Part shown: one piece after another, positions 16,754-24,915 of the stretch
Position numbering within the stretch: position 1 is the stretch's first letter
Layout: each line of letters starts with the position of its first letter
Source of the DNA: a bacterium
Lineage (GTDB): Bacteria; Electryoneota; RPQS01
NCBI GenBank assembly: GCA_036504735.1
Contig: DASXUQ010000008.1
Location: 62,001 to 126,000 of the forward strand
Direction: 5' to 3'
Length of the DNA: 64,000 nucleotides
Notes under the pieces: model-generated
Told to the model about the DNA's origin: nothing
Databases searched by the model: none
The model's input: the letters and a program-made list of their open reading frames with translations, nothing else
Position numbers and translations under genes: made by a program

Positions 16754-17362
16754 ATGCATCCTTCACCACGTAATACCGGTTGGATAGAAATTATTTGCGG
16801 GCCGATGTTCTCGGGGAAGACCGAGGAGTTGATCCGTAGATTGACGCGGGCGAAAATCGCCAAGCAGGCGGTGGAGATTTTCAAGCCGCGGATCGACACG
16901 CGCTATGCCAAAACGGAAATCGTCAGCCACAGCAGGCTTTCGATTCCCACCGCGCTGATTGACTCACCGTGGGAAATTCTGGACCTTGCCAAAAACGCCG
17001 AGGTGGTGGGGATCGACGAAGCGCAGTTCTTAGGGCTGGATCTGGTGCCTGTGGTGCAGCAGCTTGCCGACGCGGGCAAGCGGGTGATCTGCGCGGGGTT
17101 GGATACGGACTATCGCGGCGTGCCTTTCGAACCGATTCCGCAGCTTCTGTGCATCGCCGAATACATCGACAAGACGCTGGCGATCTGCGTGCGCTGCGGC
17201 AATCCGGCCAAGCACACGCAGCGGATTATCGAAAGTTCGGAGCGCGTGCTGGTGGGCGAATACGAATCCTACGAGCCGCGCTGCCGCAAGTGTTTCGTGC
17301 CGCCGCAACCCGCGCCGCCTCCGGTGGAGCAGTTGACACTGCCCGATGTAAGAAAGCCATAG
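16754..17362 (+). CDS. tdk: Thymidine kinase (type II)
   Basis: Thymidine kinase phosphorylates thymidine to dTMP. The 202 residues carry the P-loop GPMFSGKT (16-23), the DEAQF Walker B, GLDTDYRGVPF, and a zinc site from C-V-R-C and C-R-K-C pairs, typical of the TK1-like class. The tail beyond the second pair is a Pro-rich extension. The stop TAG directly abuts the ATG of the next gene. It belongs with cdd, udk, the nucleoside permease and PNP as a salvage set. Confidence 0.93.
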   Translation: MHPSPRNTGWIEIICGPMFSGKTEELIRRLTRAKIAKQAVEIFKPRIDTRYAKTEIVSHSRLSIPTALIDSPWEILDLAKNAEVVGIDEAQFLGLDLVPVVQQLADAGKRVICAGLDTDYRGVPFEPIPQLLCIAEYIDKTLAICVRCGNPAKHTQRIIESSERVLVGEYESYEPRCRKCFVPPQPAPPPVEQLTLPDVRKP

Positions 17363-17776
17363 ATGAAATTCGAGCACAACACTGAAAAGCTGTTGCCACG
17401 CACCGCATACTACCGCCGACTGCTGGGGGCGGTGCTGTTCGGCGTCGTGATTACCACGATCTCTCTCGGATTGGGCGCGCTCGGGTACTGCTATTTCGGC
17501 CGCCTAAGTTTTGTGGACGGGCTGCTGAATGCTTCGATGATTCTCTTCAGCGAAGGTCCGGTGGACAGAATGGACACCACCGGCGGCAAGCTGTTCGCGA
17601 CCGTTTACGCGATGTTCAGCGGCGTGGCGTACATCAGCATCGTCGGAGTGATCTTCGCACCGGTCTTTCATCGCTTTATGCACAGATTTCATCTCGATAT
17701 CTCAGAAGATGAGCAGGAAGAAGATCGGGAAGAGGATCGCGCCGATAAGAATCGAAAGCCTAACTCCCGCGCATAG
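17363..17776 (+). CDS. Small two-helix membrane protein
   Basis: The 137-residue product has two hydrophobic segments (about 22-45 and 75-105) joined by a loop (SFVDGLLNASMILFSEGPVD), laid out like two-helix ion channels but without any TVGYG-type filter. The C-terminal tail is very charged (EDEQEEDREEDRADKNRK). Its start codon directly follows the tdk stop, so it is translated from the same transcript. Function is unknown. Confidence 0.65.
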   Translation: MKFEHNTEKLLPRTAYYRRLLGAVLFGVVITTISLGLGALGYCYFGRLSFVDGLLNASMILFSEGPVDRMDTTGGKLFATVYAMFSGVAYISIVGVIFAPVFHRFMHRFHLDISEDEQEEDREEDRADKNRKPNSRA

Positions 17777-17824
17777 GTCTCTCCATTTTCTCGTTCATCG
17801 TTCAGCGTTCATCGTTTAATCCTC

Positions 17825-19072
17825 ATGGAACAACTTCTTTCCTTTGTCTGCATTCCGGTGTTGATGTGCATTGCCTGGCTGATGTCCGATGACAAGCGAT
17901 TGTTCCCGTGGCGGGTGGTGCTGTGGGGGACGGGGCTGCAATTCGTGTTCGCGCTGATCATTCTCTGGTCGTCGTGGGGGCGGAGCGCATTCGAGTGGCT
18001 GGGGATGGTGATGACGAATTTCCTCGGCTTTGCGCAGAACGGGGCGGAGTTTCTGTTCGGCAATCTGGTGAAGCCGGAGTACACACAAACCTTCGGCTTT
18101 CAGTTCGCGTTTGCGATTCTGCCGACGATCATCTTCTTTGCGGCGGTGATGGGGGTGGGGTACCATCTGGGGATCATGCAGCGGGTGGTGAAAGGCGTGG
18201 CGTGGGTAATGGCCAAGAGCATGCGGACCTCAGGGGCGGAATCGCTCTCCTGTGCGGCGAACATTTTTCTGGGGCAGACCGAAGCGCCGTTTCTGATCCG
18301 GCCCTTTATCTCGAGCCTGACGCGGAGCGAACTCAACGCGGTGATGGTGGGCGGATTTGCCACGATTGCCGGCGGCGTGATGGCGGGGTACATCGCGCTG
18401 GGCATTCCGGCCAAGCATCTGCTGGCGGCGTCGGTGATGAGCGCGCCCGCGGCACTGGTGTTTGCCAAGATTATAGTGCCCGAGCGGGAGAAGCCGATGA
18501 CGGCGGGACAGGTGCGGCTGCCGGAAATGCCGCGCAACGCCAATGTGATTGACGCGGCGGCGGTGGGCGCGATGGACGGTCTGAAGCTGGCGGTGAATGT
18601 GGGCGCGATGCTGCTGGCATTTATCGCGCTGATTGCCGTAGTGAACTGGGCGCTCAGCTATTCCAGCGATCAGCTCAATGTGCTGGGCTTCTCCTATTTT
18701 CCGTCCAGTCTGAAACAGATTTTTTCGGTGGTCTTCTGGCCGATTGCCTTTTTGCTGGGTGTGCCGCTGAAGGAGTGCATGGATTTCGGCTATCTGCTGG
18801 GGACGCAGATGTCGGTCAATGAGTTTGTGGCGTTTGTGGATCTGTCGAATATGATCAAGGCGGGCACGCTTTCGCCGCGGGCAATTGCCCTGGCATCATA
18901 CGCGCTGTGCGGTTTTGCCAACTTTTCGTCGGTGGCGATTCAGATCGGCGGGATTTCCGGGCTGGCTCCGGACCGCCGCCGGGATTTGGCGCAATTAGGT
19001 TTGCGCGCGATGATCGCGGGGAATCTCGCCAGTTACCAGACGGCGGCGATTGCCGGAATATTGATAAAGTAA
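17825..19072 (+). CDS. Concentrative nucleoside transporter (CNT/NupC family)
   Basis: This inner-membrane symporter imports nucleosides. The 415 residues contain the family's conserved core: G-Q-T-E-A-P in SCAANIFLGQTEAPFLIRP, FATIAGGVMAGYI, the SAPAAL stretch and NEFVAFVDL with the late Asn/Glu substrate region. About ten membrane segments can be drawn. Family members have about 400 residues. Its position among salvage kinases supports nucleoside uptake. Confidence 0.92.
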   Translation: MEQLLSFVCIPVLMCIAWLMSDDKRLFPWRVVLWGTGLQFVFALIILWSSWGRSAFEWLGMVMTNFLGFAQNGAEFLFGNLVKPEYTQTFGFQFAFAILPTIIFFAAVMGVGYHLGIMQRVVKGVAWVMAKSMRTSGAESLSCAANIFLGQTEAPFLIRPFISSLTRSELNAVMVGGFATIAGGVMAGYIALGIPAKHLLAASVMSAPAALVFAKIIVPEREKPMTAGQVRLPEMPRNANVIDAAAVGAMDGLKLAVNVGAMLLAFIALIAVVNWALSYSSDQLNVLGFSYFPSSLKQIFSVVFWPIAFLLGVPLKECMDFGYLLGTQMSVNEFVAFVDLSNMIKAGTLSPRAIALASYALCGFANFSSVAIQIGGISGLAPDRRRDLAQLGLRAMIAGNLASYQTAAIAGILIK

Positions 19073-19111
19073 GTCCTCTTGCACTGTCACACGCGTGAAT
19101 CCGGAGGTCCT

Positions 19112-19621
19112 GTGTTCTTTTTCTATGTCATCGTCGGTATGGCTACGCTGCTGCTGCTCGGCATATTCAACGCGCGCCCAAAGCCGCGGGAAATTGATTC
19201 AGCGAATGCCGGGATCAAAGGCTGGCTCGCCATCTACCTGGGGTTCGTGTGGGTTTATGCGGCGTACTATGCGTCGCGCACAGTAGTTCTGTTCATCAAG
19301 GGACACGACGCGGCCGGGACAGGATTCGACATGTTAGCCTTTGTAATGCTCCTTTTCATCGCCAGCGCAACGCTGGGAAGACGTCGTCCCTTCGGGCTTG
19401 TCGTCGCCAGAACATTTCACTCTCTCGCAATCCTTGTCGTCATTATTGTGCTCATGACCGACAGGGCGGAGTGGGTACGATGGAGTTATTATGTGAGCGT
19501 TATGGTGATTAATGCGGTGTGGCTTGCCTATCTGCTCCGCTCCCGGCGAGTGAACGCGACCTTCCATGATGAAGCCGTGACCCACGCGGCGGGTGTGAGC
19601 GGGGGTGCCGCACAGCTATAG
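19112..19621 (+). CDS. Four-helix membrane protein (DUF2569-like)
   Basis: GTG 19112 is chosen because CGGAGG lies five bases upstream; a longer frame begins at 19079 without a ribosome site. The roughly 169 residues have four hydrophobic segments. The block GIKGWLAIYLGF and the C-terminal YLLRSRRVNATF resemble DUF2569 proteins. Function is unknown. Confidence 0.68.
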   Translation: MFFFYVIVGMATLLLLGIFNARPKPREIDSANAGIKGWLAIYLGFVWVYAAYYASRTVVLFIKGHDAAGTGFDMLAFVMLLFIASATLGRRRPFGLVVARTFHSLAILVVIIVLMTDRAEWVRWSYYVSVMVINAVWLAYLLRSRRVNATFHDEAVTHAAGVSGGAAQL

Positions 19622-19676
19622 CGAAAGTGCCCGAGCGATACCGTTTCCATCCTTCACTTAATCGAGGAGAACGCGC

Positions 19677-19754
19677 ATGCATTGGTTAGTAGTTGGAGCT
19701 CTGGTAGTTGTGTTGGTGGTGCTGTTTGTCTTTAAGGGCAAGGGCAAAAAGTAG
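19677..19754 (+). CDS. 25-residue single-span membrane peptide
   Basis: ATG 19677 is preceded by CGAGGAGA at the right spacing and the frame stops at TAG 19752-19754. The product is MHWLVVGALV, then VVLVVLFVF, then KGKGKK: one Val/Leu-rich helix and a basic tail. It sits directly before a strong terminator. The good ribosome site and clean membrane profile argue for a real small protein; no conservation could be tested. Confidence 0.55.
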   Translation: MHWLVVGALVVVLVVLFVFKGKGKK

Positions 19755-19761
19755 AAAAACA

Positions 19762-19789
19762 AAACAAGGGGCGGCAAAGCCCCTTGTTT
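19762..19789 (+). terminator. Rho-independent terminator
   Basis: AAACAAGGGGC pairs with GCCCCTTGTTT around a short loop (11 pairs). It ends the plus-strand run of genes that starts at cdd. Confidence 0.85.
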
Positions 19790-19809
19790 GGGAAATGGAC
19801 GCGCGAAGC

Positions 19810-19940
19810 GAAGCACCCCCCTTAGTCCCCCCTTATTCTAAGGGGGGAGACCCGACTGCCTTTCCCCCTTTGAAAAAGGGGGAATCGGAAGGGGGTTCTG
19901 CTCGGTTCCTTCCCCTACAGAAAAGGAGGAAGGGGAGGAG
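19810..19940. repeat. C/G-rich palindromic modules
   Basis: CCCCCCTTA...TAAGGGGGG (about 19818-19847), CCCCCTTTGAAAAAGGGGG (about 19864-19882) and further GGAAGGGGG/CCTTCCCC variants fill the convergent gap between the small peptide gene and the SulP gene. Confidence 0.6.
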
Positions 19941-19945
19941 GCAGG

Positions 19946-21601
19946 TTACATCTTCACGATTTGCTGGGCGCGTTGGACGGCGTCCTCGAAAGAGGCGGTG
20001 ACGTTTTCTTCGCCGAAGCGGTCGAGCAGGCCGGATTTCAGCAGGGCGGTGAAGGGCTGGGCATGGATCTCGGAGATGATCAGCGTGGAGCCTTCCTTCT
20101 TGCAGCGGTGGTAGAGTTCCTCGAGGGCATGCAGGCCGGTGCTGTCCATTACGTTGACTTTGCTCATGCGGATCATACGCACGCGCGGCTTTTTCGACGG
20201 CAGGCTGACGGCTTCGCGCAGTTTGTAGACCGCGCCGAAGAAGAACGGGCCGTTGATCTCATAGACTTCCACGCCGCGCGGGACGGTGAGCGGTGGGGCA
20301 TCGTCGGCACGCGGCACGCCGGCTTCGCGCTGGAATTCGCGGGTGACGACATTGACGTCGGTGGCGGCGGCCATGCGCTGGATGAAGAGCACTCCGGCCA
20401 GAGCCATGCCGACCAGCACGCCGGTACTGAGGTCAACAAGTACGGTGATGCCAAGGGTGACCATCAGCACAATGATGTCGCTGCGGGGATTCTTGAAGAT
20501 GGCGGAGATGGCGGGCCAGTTGAAGAGATTGTAGGCGACGACAAACAGAATCGCGCCCAGAACACACAGGGGAATCAGAGACGCCCACTTTCCCAGCACG
20601 AGGGCAATCAGCGCCAGCACGAGCGCATGAATCACGCCGGAAACGAAGGTGCGGCCGCCGTTGCGAACATTAGTCGCGGTGCGGGCCAGCGCGGCGCAGG
20701 CGGGCAGTCCGCCGAAAAGCGACGAGCCGATATTGGCCAAGCCTTGCGCCACAAGCACGCTTTTCGGATCGTGCGAGGTTCCGGTCATGCCGTCGGCCAC
20801 TACGGCGGACAGCAGCGATTCAATGGCCGCGAGCAGGGCAATGGCCATCGCGGGCTGAATCATTTCCCGCACGATTTCAAAAGAGAGTTGCGGAAAGACG
20901 GGACTGGGAAATCCCGCGGCGATTTCCTTGAAGCGGCTGCCGATGGTGTCCACGGGAAGATTGAAGATGTGCACGGCCAGCGTTGCCAGAATGAGCGCGA
21001 GAAAGGACTGCGGCACACGCTTGAGCCACTTGACGCGGATCATGATGAGTAGCACACTGCCGCCGGTCAGGATTACCGCATAAGGGTTGATGGTGTCGAG
21101 GGCGGAGAAATAGGCCTGCCACTTGGCGAGGATATTTCCACCCGCTACGGCCTGCAGGCCAAGCATGTCGCCGAATTCGGTGGTGAAGAGCAGAATGGCG
21201 ACGCCGGCGGTAAAGCCGGCGATGACCGGATAGGCGATGAATTTGATCAGCGAGCCCAAGCCCGCGCGGCCCATGATGATCAGCATCACACCGGCGGTGA
21301 AGGTGGCGATGATCAGGCCATTGATTCCCGCCTGATGCAGCACCCCGAAGGCGATGACCACAAAGGGTCCGGAGGGCCCGGCAATCTGCACATGGCTGCC
21401 GCTGAAGATGGCCACCAGAAAACTGGCGACGATGCCGGTGATGATGCCCTTGTCCGGTTCCAGCCCGCTGGCAATGGCAAAAGCAATGCACAAAGGCAAA
21501 GCGACAATGGCCACGATGAACCCCGCCGACAGATCCCCCATGAAGGCATGGCGGTTGTAACTCTTGAGGGTCTGGGCGATCTCGAGTTTCGGGAAAAGCA
21601 T
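19946..21601 (-). CDS. SulP-family anion transporter with STAS domain
   Basis: The 551-residue inner-membrane carrier has the SulP signature region near the start (GDLSAGFIVAIVALPLCIAFAIASG, with P and GLEPDKGIITGI following), QIAGPSGPF and about ten to twelve membrane helices. A cytoplasmic STAS domain (about 445-551) contains MSKVNVMDSTGLHALEEL, the conserved D-S-T-G loop. Substrates in this family include sulfate and bicarbonate, and some members transport other anions; the sequence does not decide which. It is transcribed towards the small peptide gene. Confidence 0.92.
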   Translation of the reverse strand: MLFPKLEIAQTLKSYNRHAFMGDLSAGFIVAIVALPLCIAFAIASGLEPDKGIITGIVASFLVAIFSGSHVQIAGPSGPFVVIAFGVLHQAGINGLIIATFTAGVMLIIMGRAGLGSLIKFIAYPVIAGFTAGVAILLFTTEFGDMLGLQAVAGGNILAKWQAYFSALDTINPYAVILTGGSVLLIMIRVKWLKRVPQSFLALILATLAVHIFNLPVDTIGSRFKEIAAGFPSPVFPQLSFEIVREMIQPAMAIALLAAIESLLSAVVADGMTGTSHDPKSVLVAQGLANIGSSLFGGLPACAALARTATNVRNGGRTFVSGVIHALVLALIALVLGKWASLIPLCVLGAILFVVAYNLFNWPAISAIFKNPRSDIIVLMVTLGITVLVDLSTGVLVGMALAGVLFIQRMAAATDVNVVTREFQREAGVPRADDAPPLTVPRGVEVYEINGPFFFGAVYKLREAVSLPSKKPRVRMIRMSKVNVMDSTGLHALEELYHRCKKEGSTLIISEIHAQPFTALLKSGLLDRFGEENVTASFEDAVQRAQQIVKM

Positions 21602-21721
21602 GTATAAGAAAACGATGTAGTTAGACCATTTGCGAAACTCCTAATTTAAGGGGTTTGAGGGGGAAATGCAAATGCAATCGTGTTTAGGCAGACCAAATGT
21701 GGGATCGAAAAAGGAGCGGAG

Positions 21722-22951
21722 ATGCCTGAAAACTTGGTGATACCCACACAGATCCCTTGGCAAAATGTCAAAGGAAAGGATCTCGAAGAGCTACTGTTCT
21801 GGCTATTTGACTCGATGGGGGCAAAGGACTTGGTATGGCGAATTGGCGGAGAAGGATCGGGAGCGGCAGACCAAGGTAGAGACCTCGAGTTCTCTTTCTA
21901 CACTTCGACTCCCGACGGAGATTTGGCGAAACAGATATGGTGGGCGGAGGCGAAGGGAAGCTCGTCAACCATACAGCCAGAGAAGGTGCAGCGGGCGGTA
22001 TTGAATGCGTCGGGGAAATCGCACGTAGACATTTTGGTCATCGCGACAAACACCGTGTTTTCCAACCCCACGCGCAACTGGGTGTCAGAGTGGCAAAATA
22101 GTCATCCAAGGCCAATCGTCAAATTGTGGGAGAAGGTGGACCTGGAGAAGCTATGCAGCAGGCATCCTTCAGCGGTGCTTCGAGTCTGTCCCAAAGCGCT
22201 AAGTCCTCAGGGTCAACTCCAATTTGTGACAACCAGATACCTGGACTACGCTATTTTAGCTGAGGCTCCAATTCTCGAAAGACTGTGGGACGTGAGAGAA
22301 GACCTGGAACTCTCGCAGGCGTCATTGCTTGCCCTCATTGCATCCGAAACTCGCAACGGGGATCTTAGCCGAAGGTCTTGGGGAGCTTTCATCAGCAAGC
22401 CCATGCTTGCAGAAGCGCTTTCTAGCGCACTCTTGAATTTTGTCTTTGTAGTGACACGTACACGAGCGGCAGATAAAGTTGAAACACCTCTTTTGAAAGC
22501 CGTCGCATACCTTGTACTACTTTGCGTTCACAGAATTGGTGTCCACGACACCCATAAGATCATGGATAACGCTTGGAAGAGACTTAGAGATGCTGATCAT
22601 ATAGACTTGGCGAAGTCAGTCGTTCTCGAGTCGGTATTCAAGTTGCTGCGCAATGAGTTGCTCGATGCATGTGCACGTGACTGCCGTAAGGTGCTTCTCA
22701 GTAACAACGTGACGCTAAGCGAATATGAAGTGAACCACTACTGGAGTCGTCTGCGAATGAGCGACACATTGTCAGAAGACGACAAGGGTGCATTGGTTAT
22801 CCAAGTGTGCGATCTACCGTGCAAGATAGGGCTTGCTGTCAAGGACTGTCCGCTGTGCGATCAAAATGGCGTGAAGGACCATCTGGAGTCAGGTTTGACA
22901 ATTGTGCATGACCTTATTACTCGACGTAGCGGCTCAGACAAGGGCAATTGA
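21722..22951 (+). CDS. Mrr-like restriction-endonuclease-fold protein
   Basis: ATG 21722 has AAGGAG upstream. The N-terminal ~130 residues look like a PD-(D/E)xK nuclease of the Mrr group: GKDLEELLFWLFDSMGA, then QGRD54LEF, then WWAE76AK78, with a strand IDVLVIA-like block (VDILVIATNTV). The following roughly 280 residues are helical and unassigned, with C-P-L-C near the end. The DNA is more A/T-rich than the flanks, suggesting transfer. Such proteins often cut modified or invading DNA, but no partner gene is seen, so the role is open. Confidence 0.6.
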   Translation: MPENLVIPTQIPWQNVKGKDLEELLFWLFDSMGAKDLVWRIGGEGSGAADQGRDLEFSFYTSTPDGDLAKQIWWAEAKGSSSTIQPEKVQRAVLNASGKSHVDILVIATNTVFSNPTRNWVSEWQNSHPRPIVKLWEKVDLEKLCSRHPSAVLRVCPKALSPQGQLQFVTTRYLDYAILAEAPILERLWDVREDLELSQASLLALIASETRNGDLSRRSWGAFISKPMLAEALSSALLNFVFVVTRTRAADKVETPLLKAVAYLVLLCVHRIGVHDTHKIMDNAWKRLRDADHIDLAKSVVLESVFKLLRNELLDACARDCRKVLLSNNVTLSEYEVNHYWSRLRMSDTLSEDDKGALVIQVCDLPCKIGLAVKDCPLCDQNGVKDHLESGLTIVHDLITRRSGSDKGN

Positions 22952-22993
22952 TTGAACGATCCGGCACGTGCAATTCAAACGGAAGATAGCAAC

Positions 22994-23803
22994 ATGTGCA
23001 ACACATTGGATTCAATAGCATGCAGAATTGATTCCCCAGTAGACGTCGCCATTATCCTTGGTTCGGGATTGGGGGCGTTTGCGGAGACGTTTGAGGATGC
23101 GACGGCGGTCAGCACGGGCGAGTTGCCGGGGTATCCGGTGTCGACGGTGCCGGGGCATGCGGGGAAGATTGTCACGGGACGGGTGGGAAAGCTGCGCGTG
23201 CTGGCCTTTCAGGGGAGAATTCACCAGTATGAGGGCTATGCGCCGTCGGAAGTGGTGATTCCTGTGCGGCTGGCGCACCGGCTGGGCGCGAAAATATTGA
23301 TTGTCACCAATGCATCGGGGGCGATGACCAGGCGGTTCTCGCCGGGGGATCTGCTGCTGATTGACGACCACATCAATTTGCAATTCCGCAATCCGCTGCG
23401 CGGACCACGCATGACGGGAGATCTGCGCTTTCCCGATATGGCGAATGCCTATGACCGCGAGTTATGCGATCTGGCGGAGCGCGTGGCCCTTGAACAACGG
23501 ATTCCGCTGCAACGCGGGGTGCTGGCGGGAATGCTGGGACCGACCTACGAGACTCCGGCGGAAACGAGGATGCTGGCAGGGATTGGCGCGGATGCCGGCT
23601 GCATGTCCACCGTGCCGGAGGTGATCTGCGCGGCGGGGCTGGGGCTGCGGGTGCTGGGGATCTCCTGCGTGACCAATTGGGCCGCGGGAATCAATGATGC
23701 ACCGCTGGACCATGAAGACGTGCAGCGTGTGGCGGCGGAAGCCAGTGAACGGTTTGCGGCGCTGCTTAGGGGAGTGCTGGGGGAAATAGGAAATAGGAAA
23801 TAG
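22994..23803 (+). CDS. Purine nucleoside phosphorylase (trimeric, inosine/guanosine type)
   Basis: It splits purine nucleosides with phosphate. Conserved parts are ILGSGLGAFAE (phosphate loop), FQGRIHQYEGY, TNASGAM, LGPTYETPAETRM, a variant of the GADAVGMSTVPE block (GADAGCMSTVPE), and C-V-T-N-W-A-A-G. ATG 22994 is chosen (GGAAG upstream); a TTG at 22952 is possible. The last residues G-E-I-G-N-R-K and the stop are encoded by the start of a GGAAATAG repeat array. Symbol left blank because the family has several names. Confidence 0.9.
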   Translation: MCNTLDSIACRIDSPVDVAIILGSGLGAFAETFEDATAVSTGELPGYPVSTVPGHAGKIVTGRVGKLRVLAFQGRIHQYEGYAPSEVVIPVRLAHRLGAKILIVTNASGAMTRRFSPGDLLLIDDHINLQFRNPLRGPRMTGDLRFPDMANAYDRELCDLAERVALEQRIPLQRGVLAGMLGPTYETPAETRMLAGIGADAGCMSTVPEVICAAGLGLRVLGISCVTNWAAGINDAPLDHEDVQRVAAEASERFAALLRGVLGEIGNRK

Positions 23804-23903
23804 GAAATAGGAAAGGAAGACTCGAGACCGGAGACTTGAGATTTGAAATCAGAAAATTGAGTCAACGGCAGGGTCCGGTTTCCTATTTCACATTTCCTAT
23901 TTC
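23783..23903. repeat. GGAAATAG array with inverted arms between convergent genes
   Basis: Direct GGAAATA copies (about 23785-23815) reach into the 3' end of the PNP gene. The inverted form TTTCCTATTTC recurs at about 23878-23908, reaching the stop of the cytochrome gene on the other strand. The two arms could pair as a long hairpin and serve as a two-way terminator. Confidence 0.7.
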
Positions 23904-24840
23904 ATTTGGCGGCCCACTGGTTGGTGGCGTAGGCGGCGGGGGGGACGGCTTGCAGATAGTTCCAGATGGCGCGCAGCTCGTCGTCGGTCATGGTGCCTGC
24001 CGTGCGCCAGGGCATGATAGGGCTCACGCTATCGCCGCCGGGGCGCAAGCCAGTGCGCAGGAGCTTGAAGAAATCGGCTTCAGTGTAATGGGCGAGCACG
24101 CCGCCTCTGGTGATGTTGGCCGCGGGTGCCCAATCGGGCGGGGCGGTGAAGATGGGACCGCCGGAAAGATTCGCGCGGTGACAGCCGATGCAGGACACCC
24201 GCGCCAGATATTCTCCATAGGCAGCAGTGGTGTCGGGTTTGGGCTTGGTGGGAGGCGGCGCCGTCTCATCGACGACCGGCGCCGCCATCAGATCCAGTTT
24301 GCCCTGAGCCATCAGCATGTTGCCGATGGGACCCAGTTTGCGCTCGGGCCACTCCTTGTCCACCGGAGGCACACTGCTGACATAAGCCCACAGCGCGGCG
24401 ACATCCTCATCGCAGATGTAACGGTAGTGATAGGCCGGCATCACCCACAGCGAGGTGCCATCATGCCGGATGCCATGCCGCAGGCCACGCTCGAAAGCGG
24501 CGATGTCATAGCCTTGGGGTAAGCCTCCCTTGCCGCGAGTGATATTGGGTGGATACAGCCTTCCAAAGGCGGGGTCATCCACCAGTTTTGTTCCCTCAAA
24601 GTGTGCGCCGTGACACTCCGTGCATCCGGCGATAGCCGTCGCCAGATGCTGTCCCCGCGCCCATGTGGTGCTGTCCGATGGCACATAGAGCGGACGCGAC
24701 GCCGATACCGCAACCTGCTTACTTACGACACGGTGTGACCTGTAGTACACTCCGGCAACGGCCGCCACAACCCCAATTACGATCACGCCGAGCCCGATAC
24801 CCGTCCACTTCAAAACTCTTTTGATAATGTTTCCAGCCAT
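23902..24840 (-). CDS. Membrane-anchored two-haem cytochrome c
   Basis: ATG 24840 gives 312 residues. An N-terminal membrane helix (about 12-32) is followed by two c-type haem sites, C73-T-E-C76-H77 and C217-I-G-C220-H221. Each lies in its own domain with a downstream Met that may be the sixth ligand (VMPAYH, PIMPWR). The pattern PPNITRG...Y is shared by both halves. This layout resembles the cytochrome subunits of periplasmic dehydrogenases, but no catalytic subunit is adjacent, so the electron partner is unknown. Confidence 0.88.
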   Translation of the reverse strand: MAGNIIKRVLKWTGIGLGVIVIGVVAAVAGVYYRSHRVVSKQVAVSASRPLYVPSDSTTWARGQHLATAIAGCTECHGAHFEGTKLVDDPAFGRLYPPNITRGKGGLPQGYDIAAFERGLRHGIRHDGTSLWVMPAYHYRYICDEDVAALWAYVSSVPPVDKEWPERKLGPIGNMLMAQGKLDLMAAPVVDETAPPPTKPKPDTTAAYGEYLARVSCIGCHRANLSGGPIFTAPPDWAPAANITRGGVLAHYTEADFFKLLRTGLRPGGDSVSPIMPWRTAGTMTDDELRAIWNYLQAVPPAAYATNQWAAK

Positions 24841-24867
24841 ACATAGATCCTTTCCGATATGGTTATA

Positions 24868-24901
24868 CATAAAATAAAGGCCGACTCAGTGAGTCGGCCT
24901 T
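24868..24901 (-). terminator. Minus-strand terminator after the selenoprotein gene
   Basis: An 11-pair perfect stem (AAGGCCGACTC with GAGTCGGCCTT) with a three-base loop is followed on the minus strand by TTTATTTTA. It separates the thioredoxin-like gene from the cytochrome gene. Confidence 0.85.
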
Positions 24902-24915
24902 CTTACGAATGATGA

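Noticed and set aside
19961-21052. Long plus-strand frame opposite the SulP gene
   Set aside because: It is a mirror frame of a clear SulP transporter, rich in Gly/His/Asp, without family features.
23783-23903. GGAAATAG copies as a CRISPR array
   Set aside because: Units are only 7-8 bases, without unique spacers.
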